Source of the DNA: JBDRLV01 sp043812755
GTDB lineage: Bacteria; Patescibacteriota; Patescibacteriia; UBA9934; GWF2-40-263
NCBI GenBank assembly: GCA_043812755.1
Contig: JBDRLV010000045.1
Span: 1 to 17,460, forward strand
DNA length: 17,460 nt
Direction: 5' to 3'
The position numbers were made by a program, and so were the translations under genes. Under the pieces are notes generated by a model. The model did not search any database, was not told the DNA's origin, and saw only the letters and a program-made list of their open reading frames with translations. Shown piece by piece: positions 7,107-14,300 of the stretch. Numbering within the stretch: the stretch's first letter is position 1; the number at the start of each line of letters is the position of its first letter.

Positions 7107-9125
7107 TTAGAATGATATCGTAAAAACGTCAGTTGATAAACTAATGATCTCATCTGTGGAGTCTCCGTCAAGGTCTGCAACTGTAACTCGCACTCCTTTG
7201 TTTTGTTTTGCGTCTGCTGAAAAAAACTGAGAAAGTACTTCCCCTTCAAGATTAAAAATCTTAACATGAGGCCCACCGCCTGCTCCTGGGCCTGTTATAA
7301 TTTCATCTTTTCCATCACCATTTACATCACCTGAGGCAACAAACACACCACCTTTAAAATTTGAGTCATACGCAAAGAATCCAGGTTGAAGTGCATGGCC
7401 GTCTTTATGGAATACTCGTATATGTGGTCCGCCGCTTACTCCTGGACTTGTAATTATTTCTTTTGTGCCATCGCCGTTTAGGTCGCCAACAGCAACTTTT
7501 ACGCCACCGCGGAAGTTTTTATCATAAGCAAAAAATCCAGGATGAATGAGATTCCCGTCCTTGTTAAAAATGCGCATCTGAGGGCCACCACCTTTTTCTG
7601 TTCCAGTTACGATCTCTACAGAGCCGTCATTTTCAAGGTCGCCTAGAGCAAAATTAATGCCGAGTTTGTAGGCTGTAGTGTAAGGCGCAAATTTTGCATG
7701 AAGCGCTCCTGTGTGCTCGTAAATGTAGATAAAAGTTTTATCAGCCACGATTGTTTCCATGCTTCCATCAAGATCAATATCATAGCGAATAACCTCTTGC
7801 CCACCTCGTACAAAGCTATCATAAGCAAAGAATCCATTGCGTTTTGTTTCACCAGCCAGCGAAAACACTCGTGCAAAAGCACCGTTGCGGTACACAGCAT
7901 TAAAAATTTGTTCAATTGGACGCAAGAGAATAATTCCATCATTTGATGCCAAGGTTATGCTATTAACAATCGAGCCATTGTTTACAGATGTATCCTGTGT
8001 TCCGTGGATTTTTTCATAATCACCATTGAGTTTAATTGTCTGGTTTGTGTCAGTTGCGTTTACTATAACTTTGCCTTGAGTAAAATCTCGTGACCACACG
8101 CTTGGATAAATGTAGTTTGAACTTCCAAGTTCGTTATTTGCAGAGCTTAGTGGCTTACCAAGCACAGCGTTGTATTCGTCGTATGTCCAGAGTTGTCCAT
8201 GGTTTTGATCTCCAAAATCAAAAGCAAAGTATCCGTTTGATAAAAGTGTGCTTGTAATTCCGTATCTTACTTTTCGGTAATCTGTGGGATTTCCCAAGTT
8301 AGATGTGTTTGCATTAACAATGGTAATGTCCTCGCGTGCCACAGAATTTATCACACCCAAATAATCATTCATTTGATTTTTCCATTTCAAAGATTGATTT
8401 TGGTCTACAGGGAAATTTTCAAACATGCGACCATTCACATAAGGTGCAAATGCAGGATTCGAACTTCCATTTGTAATTATTATTTTATTGTTGCCAACGA
8501 GAGATCTTGTCTTTTCAAAAAGAGATTTATAAGCCTCAGCCCAGCGTGCGTTTGCTTTAGCTGGATTATCATTTTCAAAATTTTGGTTATTGTCAATCGC
8601 ACCAACCCAATCAATTGAGTCTTGAACTTCATCATAAAAAACACCGTCCCACAGACCAGTTGAGATAACCCGTCCACTAACAAAGGAAGCAAGATAATCT
8701 TTCCATCCACTGTTTAGATTTAATGCTGAGGTGTTTGGCCACACTGATTTTATATTTCCTGAAGCATCTTTGAGCCACCAGTCTCCGCTGATTCCGGCTT
8801 TTAGCTCATTGTGCAGAGGATCATTCCAATACAAATGATTCCAACTAACAGTTGGTACATAGGCCAAAATTATTATGTCAGGATTCTTTGCGCGAATTTT
8901 TGAAAAGAAAGAAGTGTTATAAACTTGTGCTTCTGCAGGTAAAACAATTAGGTCAAATTCTGCAAGTGTGTTGAGTGTGTTTGGATCATCAAGTTTTGGC
9001 CCAGAAATTAAAAAATAGTTCGCAGTACGTACGAACTTATTGGGCGCTGTTAGCGCACAAACAGGAGCTGGTAACAGCCCTACTGAAACAGCGGTTATTA
9101 ATATTGAAATAAGAAATGTTTTCAT
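7107..9125 (-). CDS. Secreted GHL15-like (TIM-barrel type) protein with C-terminal FG-GAP/VCBS repeats
   Basis: A 672-residue protein with a signal peptide (1-24, MKTFLISILITAVSVGLLPAPVCA). Residues 30-345 resemble the 'hypothetical glycoside hydrolase 15' family: FDLIVLPAEAQ (57-67), AYVPTVSWNHLYW (88-100), LWDGVFYDEVQD (158-169) and NGRMFENFP (231-239). D160, D165, E166 and E236 are candidate acidic catalytic residues, but activity in this family is unproven. Residues 430-665 contain five calcium-type loops (DIDLDG 449, DLENDG 496, DLNGDG 548, DVNGDG 600, DLDGDS 651) in repeats of about 52 residues with the shared phrase GFFAYDxxFxGG, a partial beta-propeller. A very strong Shine-Dalgarno (GGAGGAGGGAG) precedes the ATG. 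The upstream HTH gene ends 22 nt away, so the two are co-transcribed. Confidence 0.8.
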   Translation of the reverse strand: MKTFLISILITAVSVGLLPAPVCALTAPNKFVRTANYFLISGPKLDDPNTLNTLAEFDLIVLPAEAQVYNTSFFSKIRAKNPDIIILAYVPTVSWNHLYWNDPLHNELKAGISGDWWLKDASGNIKSVWPNTSALNLNSGWKDYLASFVSGRVISTGLWDGVFYDEVQDSIDWVGAIDNNQNFENDNPAKANARWAEAYKSLFEKTRSLVGNNKIIITNGSSNPAFAPYVNGRMFENFPVDQNQSLKWKNQMNDYLGVINSVAREDITIVNANTSNLGNPTDYRKVRYGITSTLLSNGYFAFDFGDQNHGQLWTYDEYNAVLGKPLSSANNELGSSNYIYPSVWSRDFTQGKVIVNATDTNQTIKLNGDYEKIHGTQDTSVNNGSIVNSITLASNDGIILLRPIEQIFNAVYRNGAFARVFSLAGETKRNGFFAYDSFVRGGQEVIRYDIDLDGSMETIVADKTFIYIYEHTGALHAKFAPYTTAYKLGINFALGDLENDGSVEIVTGTEKGGGPQMRIFNKDGNLIHPGFFAYDKNFRGGVKVAVGDLNGDGTKEIITSPGVSGGPHIRVFHKDGHALQPGFFAYDSNFKGGVFVASGDVNGDGKDEIITGPGAGGGPHVKIFNLEGEVLSQFFSADAKQNKGVRVTVADLDGDSTDEIISLSTDVFTISF

Positions 9126-9147
9126 ACTCCCTCCTCCTAGGTCGTAT

Positions 9148-9435
9148 TTATTCTTCTTTGGGTTTTAAAGCTTTTGGATTTGGCGAATAAAGTTTGTTTT
9201 TAATTTTCCACTGGTCAACATATTGACCAATGCCCTGTTTGTCTCTTTTGTTTCTTACTTTGATTGATTCCTGTGACCACTTTAGCAAAGATTCAAAATT
9301 AATTTTATATCTACCCTGCACAACAACATAGGAAATTTTTTCATCTTGGATTGCTCTACGAATTGTTCTTTGGCTTACGCCAAAAAGTCGAGAAGCCTCG
9401 GATACAGATAGACGCACAATGTTTTCAATAGTCAT
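9148..9435 (-). CDS. Excisionase-family helix-turn-helix DNA-binding protein
   Basis: A 95-residue protein. Residues 8-54 form an excisionase/MerR-type winged HTH: RLSVSEASRLFGVSQRTIRR (8-27) is the HTH, followed by the wing strand ISYVVVQGRYKINFESLLKW (34-53). Residues 57-95 are a basic, lysine-rich tail that could add DNA contacts. It is the first gene of the operon leading to the secreted GHL15-like and DUF11-like proteins, and is divergent from the sigma-factor gene. A 10-bp palindrome overlaps its own -10 box, so autoregulation or control of the divergent pair is plausible. No integrase or phage gene is nearby, so a true excisionase role is unlikely. No Shine-Dalgarno is visible. Confidence 0.8.
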   Translation of the reverse strand: MTIENIVRLSVSEASRLFGVSQRTIRRAIQDEKISYVVVQGRYKINFESLLKWSQESIKVRNKRDKQGIGQYVDQWKIKNKLYSPNPKALKPKEE

Positions 9436-9492
9436 ATTATTTAATGGTTGTTTTGTAGGGATAAGTTAGCTGTGGATATTTTGATTATGTCC

Positions 9493-9502
9493 ACACTAGT
9501 GT
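9493..9502. promoter_or_regulatory. Perfect palindrome, possible operator
   Basis: ACACTAGTGT is a perfect 10-bp palindrome covering five of six bases of the minus-strand -10 box (TACACT). Its position suits a repressor site for the HTH protein encoded just downstream. Binding is inferred only. Confidence 0.4.
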
Positions 9503-9526
9503 AGCCAAAAAAAAGAGATTTGTCAA
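9498..9526 (-). promoter_or_regulatory. Promoter of the HTH/GHL15/DUF11 operon
   Basis: On the minus strand TTGACA (9521-9526), 17-bp spacer, TACACT (9498-9503). The spacer contains a run of eight T. Predicted start is near 9491, giving a leader of about 55 nt before the HTH gene. Confidence 0.75.
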
Positions 9527-9543
9527 GAGCAATTATGAATCTA

Positions 9544-9572
9544 TTGTTTTTTTTAGTAAAACAAGCTATTAT
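9544..9572 (+). promoter_or_regulatory. Promoter of the sigma-factor operon
   Basis: TTGTTT (9544-9549), 17-bp spacer, TATTAT (9567-9572). It is divergent from the HTH promoter, the -35 boxes being 17 bp apart. Expected start is near 9579, giving a leader of about 39 nt before the GTG at 9618. Confidence 0.55.
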
Positions 9573-9607
9573 TCGCCTATTCTACAAGCTTATTCGAATA
9601 CAGGCGA
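9573..9607. promoter_or_regulatory. Dyad at the predicted start of the sigma-factor transcript
   Basis: TCGCCTATTC (9573-9582) and GAATACAGGCGA (9596-9607) are inverted repeats with a 2-nt offset; the perfect palindrome TATTCGAATA (9591-9600) overlaps the right arm. The dyad begins immediately after the -10 box and covers the likely transcription start, a position typical of operators. It could equally fold as an RNA hairpin just before the GTG. Confidence 0.4.
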
Positions 9608-9617
9608 CATAGAATTT

Positions 9618-10169
9618 GTGAACAAACAAAAAGAGCAATTTTTAATCTTTCGTATCAGGACATCAAAAGATCCTGATGCTTTTTCTATTATTTACAAAGA
9701 ATATTTTCCAATGGTTCGGCGTTATCATGCAATGAAATTACCAAAAAATGAAATAGATGATGCTATTGCTAACACTTTTGAACGTTTGTGGAATTATTTA
9801 AAAAACGTTGAAAAAGTTGATTTTTTGGGCGCTCTAATAAGAACAATCGCTAGAGGTGTGATCGCTGAATACTATAGAAATAAAGAGCGCAGACCAGAGG
9901 AAGTGCAGGAGGAAACCCACAGCGGATCCTTATTTGAACTTATCCCAGATGAGTCTACACCCGCACCTGACATAAGAGCTGAAATTGCGCTGATGCGTAA
10001 GAAGATAGACCAAATGGACAACAGAGAGTATAGAACAGCATTGGTTTTGAGGTTTGTGGATGGGCTTGAAATAGCAGATGTGGCCAAGCAGTTAGATAAG
10101 TCAGAAAATGCAACATACGTAACTATACACAGGGCTATCAAGGCTCTAAAAAAATTGTATCAAGATTAA
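9618..10169 (+). CDS. ECF-like sigma-70 family RNA polymerase sigma factor
   Basis: A 183-residue two-domain sigma factor. Region 2 spans about 18-92: DPDAFSIIYKEYFPMVRRY (18-36), DDAIANTFERLWNYL (47-61) as the core-binding/-10 helix, then FLGALIRTIARGVIAEYYRNKERR. An acidic linker (94-123) leads to region 4 at about 125-180, with the HTH GLEIADVAKQLDKSENATYV (149-168) that reads a -35 element. Length and domain content match ECF or closely related group 4 sigma factors. The downstream DUF5667 membrane gene starts 4 nt after the stop, a classic sigma/anti-sigma arrangement. The start is GTG with no clear Shine-Dalgarno. Confidence 0.88.
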   Translation: MNKQKEQFLIFRIRTSKDPDAFSIIYKEYFPMVRRYHAMKLPKNEIDDAIANTFERLWNYLKNVEKVDFLGALIRTIARGVIAEYYRNKERRPEEVQEETHSGSLFELIPDESTPAPDIRAEIALMRKKIDQMDNREYRTALVLRFVDGLEIADVAKQLDKSENATYVTIHRAIKALKKLYQD

Positions 10170-10173
10170 TCGT

Positions 10174-11202
10174 GTGACTGACAAAAACCTTATACAACTT
10201 CTCGAACAAATAAAAGACGCCCCAGAGTTTGGTGGTGGTTTTGATGCTCAGCACGAAGATCGTTGCTGGAGCAAGATTTGTGATGAGCTTGGATTTGAAA
10301 AAAGCACACAAAATAAAACATACGCGTTAAAGGATTACTCTGATTACATTTTCCATTCCTTTTCTGCGGTTGTTATGAGACCGGTTGCGCTTGCTGCATC
10401 CGTTCTTTTGGTTGTATTTGGTGGTTGGGTAACAACAGTGAGTGCATCATTTAATACAGTTCCTGGAGATACTCTTTATCCAGTAAAGATGGTTACTGAA
10501 CGAGTTCAGCTTTCTTTGGCAACAACAACCCAAAGGCGCGCCAAGCTTCATGTTGAATTTGCAGGTCGTCGATTAAACGAAATGACAAAACTTCAAGAGC
10601 AAGGTCAAAATGGGAAAAAGGTGAATCAGGTTGTTGCAAGTTTTAAGTCTGAGATGGCGCTTGCAAATGAAACACTTACACAATTAAACGAACATAATAC
10701 TCAAATGGCAACTGAAATAGCAGTAGTTCTTGATCAAAAGTCAGATGAATATGCAGCAGTCCTTGATGGCGCAAATAATGAATCCAATAGAGATGTTCAA
10801 GAATTGCTATCTGATGCGCATCAAGCAGCAAAGGACTCTGAATCACACGCTGTGAATACTTTGGTTGCAGGCGGAGAGGCAAATTCTGAGGAAATTCAAC
10901 ATAGTTTTCAGACAGAAATGAAATCAATAAAAGATCGTGCAACTTTAAGTCTTGGGCGCATAGGAGTAATTGAGGATGTAATTGAGTTGCTTGATAACAG
11001 AGGGGATTTTGTTGAAACAGTTGTGCTGGCAAAAAGTTTAGTTCGAAAAAATGACACAATATTCAATCAGGCTATGGATTCTCTAGCTGCTGGGGGTTCA
11101 ACAAAAGCTTTTGAGCTTTTGGGTGAAGCAGACGACAACATCTCTCAAGCAGAAGAAATGATTATTGAGCTTGAGGTTGAAATTACTATTCTATCAAACT
11201 AA
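10174..11202 (+). CDS. DUF5667-type single-pass membrane protein, candidate anti-sigma factor/sensor
   Basis: A 342-residue protein. Residues 1-66 are cytoplasmic, one transmembrane helix lies at about 68-92 (MRPVALAASVLLVVFGGWV), and 250 residues face outside. The phrase VPGDTLYPVKMVTERVQLSLA (96-116) is the hallmark start of DUF5667. The exterior is almost all helical, charged heptad-like sequence, probably coiled coil. GTG start, 4 nt after the sigma stop, implies translational coupling. Location and topology suggest that the N-terminal 66 residues hold the sigma factor and the exterior senses envelope state; this is inference. The usual zinc anti-sigma motif (HxxxCxxC) is absent; C31 and C36 lie in DRCWSKICDELG. 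The S-layer-like gene follows after 169 nt, its likely target or partner. Confidence 0.75.
   Translation: MTDKNLIQLLEQIKDAPEFGGGFDAQHEDRCWSKICDELGFEKSTQNKTYALKDYSDYIFHSFSAVVMRPVALAASVLLVVFGGWVTTVSASFNTVPGDTLYPVKMVTERVQLSLATTTQRRAKLHVEFAGRRLNEMTKLQEQGQNGKKVNQVVASFKSEMALANETLTQLNEHNTQMATEIAVVLDQKSDEYAAVLDGANNESNRDVQELLSDAHQAAKDSESHAVNTLVAGGEANSEEIQHSFQTEMKSIKDRATLSLGRIGVIEDVIELLDNRGDFVETVVLAKSLVRKNDTIFNQAMDSLAAGGSTKAFELLGEADDNISQAEEMIIELEVEITILSN
11165..11192 (+). promoter_or_regulatory. Possible internal promoter for the S-layer-like gene
   Basis: TTGAGC (11165-11170), 16-bp spacer, TATTCT (11187-11192) inside the last codons of the DUF5667 gene. If used, the S-layer-like mRNA would start near 11199 and carry a leader of about 173 nt. 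The match is moderate and several alternative frames of TTGA exist nearby. Confidence 0.3.
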
Positions 11203-11371
11203 CTCTAAGTGAGTTTAATTGTGGGGGCGGTTATGCAGATCGCTGAATTTATTGGTCTGTATAACTGCCCCTGCACTCCGTTATTAAACGGACTCGCAGG
11301 AGTTACCTTATTAACGCGTGAGTTGGCTAAAAGGTCGAGGCCACAGGCCGCTAACTTGCCTTAGAAATTAA
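11203..11371 (+). promoter_or_regulatory. Structured 5' leader of the S-layer-like gene
   Basis: No gene lies in these 169 nt. Hairpin 1 pairs GGGGCGGTTATGCAG (11224-11238) with CTGTATAACTGCCCC (11257-11271), 15 bp with two G-U pairs. Hairpin 2 pairs CCGTT (11278-11282) with AACGG (11287-11291); ACTCC (11275-11279) can instead pair with GGAGT (11299-11303). Hairpin 3 pairs AGTTGGC (11321-11327) with GCTAACT (11350-11356), enclosing GGCC/ACA/GGCC (11339-11349). There is no T-run, so no terminator. No known riboswitch was recognised. Long structured leaders are known to stabilise S-layer mRNAs in other bacteria. Confidence 0.55.
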
Positions 11372-14300
11372 ATGTCGATTCCATTTATACAAATTATGAA
11401 TAACTCAATGACAATGGGTAGGCGATCAATCGCAATCGTTGTAGCAACAGCAACAATACTTTGGGCTGTTGGTTTTGCAGCGTTTGTGGCTCCTTTGACA
11501 GCACAAGCTGCTTCAGCTGGTGACCTTGTAAAAGGAACAACTCTTTCAACTGTGTATTATTATGCAGGTGATGGAAATCGTTACGCTTTCCCTAACGAAA
11601 AGTCTTACCTTTCATGGTATTCAGACTTTAGTGGCGTTGTAACAATGACAGACAGCGAGTTGGCTGCTATTCCACTTGGTGGAAACGTTGTTTACCGCGC
11701 AGGTTCACGCTGGGTAAAAATCCAGAGCGATCCAAAGACATATGCAGTAACTCCAAATGGCCAAATCCGATGGATTGAGTCTCAAGAAGTAGCAGAAGGA
11801 CTCGCTGGCGCAAATTGGAACACAATGATTGATGACGTACCAGATGTATTCTTTGTAGATTACACAGTAGGTTCATCACTCACAGACGCAAGTGCAGGTT
11901 ATAACGGTGCCCTCGTAGCGAGTGGCGGTTCTAATTATCTCATCTGGAATGGTGAGAAGCGTGTAGTTTCTGATGCTGGTTTTGCAGCAAACAGATTCCA
12001 GAATCGTTTCGTTCTTGCAGGCACAGGTGTTAGCCTTGACGGCCTGACAGCAGGAAGTGAAATTGCTTCAGCTGTTTCTGAACTCACTGACACAGCTCAA
12101 CAGGGCGGTGTTGCTGTAGTAACAGGCGGTCTTACCGTCAGCGTTGCTTCTGACACTCCAGCCGGAACAACTCTTCCAAGACTTGCTCGCGGTGTAGAAT
12201 TCTTGAAACTTAAACTTACAGCAAATTCAGGTTCAGCAAATGTTGATCAAGTCAACGTTTATCTTGGTGGAATTGGTGCAACAACAAATTTTGATGCAGT
12301 TTATCTTTATGATGGTTCAACACGCTTGACAAATGCACGAACAGTAAATTCAACCACAAGAATGGCAACATTTAGTGGTTTGAACATTAACTTGAGTGCA
12401 GGTGAAACAAAGTATGTTTCTGTAAAGGGTGATATTGATACAGCTGCAGCAGCAGGTGCAACAGCCGTATTCCAAGTAAAGAGTGCAGCTGATGTATCTT
12501 CAACAGCAACAGTAAATGGCACATTCCCAGCATCAGGAAACACCATGAGTTTTGCTTCAACAGCTGTTGGTGAAGTAACTGTAAGCAAAGAGGGTTCAAT
12601 CAGTAATCCAACTATTGGGCAGGAAGGTGCTACAGTTGGTCGCTTTAAGATAGAGACAAGTTCAACAGAAGATTCTTCCCTTCATGCAGTTACTTTGAAC
12701 TTGAACGATGCAAAAGATCACACTAACTTTGAGCTTTACAAAAATGCTGATTTGATTGCAACAGGAGTTAACACAAGTAGTGATTTGGTTGTGTTTACAC
12801 TAACAAATCCACTTGCCATGGATGCAGGTTCGACAACTCACTTTAAAGTTCGTGCTGATATCGGTGGTCAGACAAGTGATAATGTCCAAATAGCTATTGA
12901 AGAAGACGCTGACGTATTGGCAGTTGGTGCAACATACGGATTTAATATGTATGTTGATATCGGAGACAATTCAGGTGATGCTGGTACATATAATGCTGAA
13001 GGTTCAGCTTGTGCTTCTTCAAGTAACAACTGTTCATTTAGCACAATACAAGGCGGTGAACTAACATTTGCTTTCAATGGTCCAACATCTGGAAACATAA
13101 TGGTTGATGGCAAAGATGTTACTTTGTACAGATTCACTCTTACTTCACAGAACTGGACAGAAGTTAAGGATCTCCCTGTGTTGATTGAATCAACTCTTGA
13201 GGCTGGTTCAACATGTGCAGCATCATCAGCAGATGCAACAGGTTTGATTTATAGCTCTAGTTATGGAAACCTGTCAGACCTTAATATCCGAGACGCAGTT
13301 AGTGGAAAAGTTTGGATGGGGCCTCTTGATTTAGAGCTCAGCACAGAAACAGGAGACAGTGATGGAACAGCCGATGATGACACAGCTATATCAGGTGATG
13401 TTGATGACTGTGCTCAAATTCTAAGCTTTACTGATGATCAAGTTCTATTGGCTGGTGAGTCACTTGACTTGATTATTACAGCAGATGTTTACAGCCTTGC
13501 TTCAGCCAATGACTCTTTCCGAGCAACATTGGATATGAGTGCTGTAAGCGCAGAGGATGCAAATGGTGATGCTTTGACAGCTGGAACAGACATTGTTCCT
13601 GGTTCAAACCTTGTTGGAAATGCATTTGTAACAGTTGCTTCTTCTATTGCAGTTTCTGGCTCACGCCCACCATCAGGTGGAACATATGTTAAGGGTCAGT
13701 CAGGAGTATCTGTAGTTGCTTACGCATTTACAGCAGGTGAAGCATCAGAAATTTCAGTAACAGACCTAACAATTACAGTGAAGGGATACAACAATACAGC
13801 CACATTTGCAGGTGGTACAGAAGTTACAGAGTCAGATAAGATCAACTCATGTAGCTTGTATGACAATCAGACAGGTGCCATGGTTGATGGTCCTGAATCA
13901 ATTACATCAAGCGACACAATCTTATTTGAGAATTTCAGATGGACTGTTGCTGCTGGTGAAACTGATAAAGTGCTTGTAAAGTGTAACTTTGCAAACGTTG
14001 CTCCATCAGATACCTCTGCAGTTGCTACAGATCTATCAAGTGGTGGAGATGAATACGCTTTCTATATTGCTGCAGTAGGAGATGTAACAGCAGAAGATTC
14101 AGACGGTGATTCAAAAGCACCTTCAACAATCAGTAGCAATAACAACGCAGCAGCTATTTCCCAAGTTATTATCGCAAACAGCGGTACAATTACAGTTGCA
14201 GTTGATGGCGCTACACCAAAAGCAACAATCGTTCTTGGTGATTCAACAAACGTTGAGGTAGCACGTTATAAGTTCACTTCAACTAATGAGTCTTTCACAG

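Noticed and set aside
9148..9435. Prophage or integrative element excisionase
   Set aside because: No integrase, attachment site or phage gene is present; the HTH gene heads an operon of surface proteins.
11414..11500. Twin-arginine (Tat) signal in the surface protein
   Set aside because: RR is present but the rest of the SRRxFLK motif is not; a normal Sec signal peptide explains the sequence.
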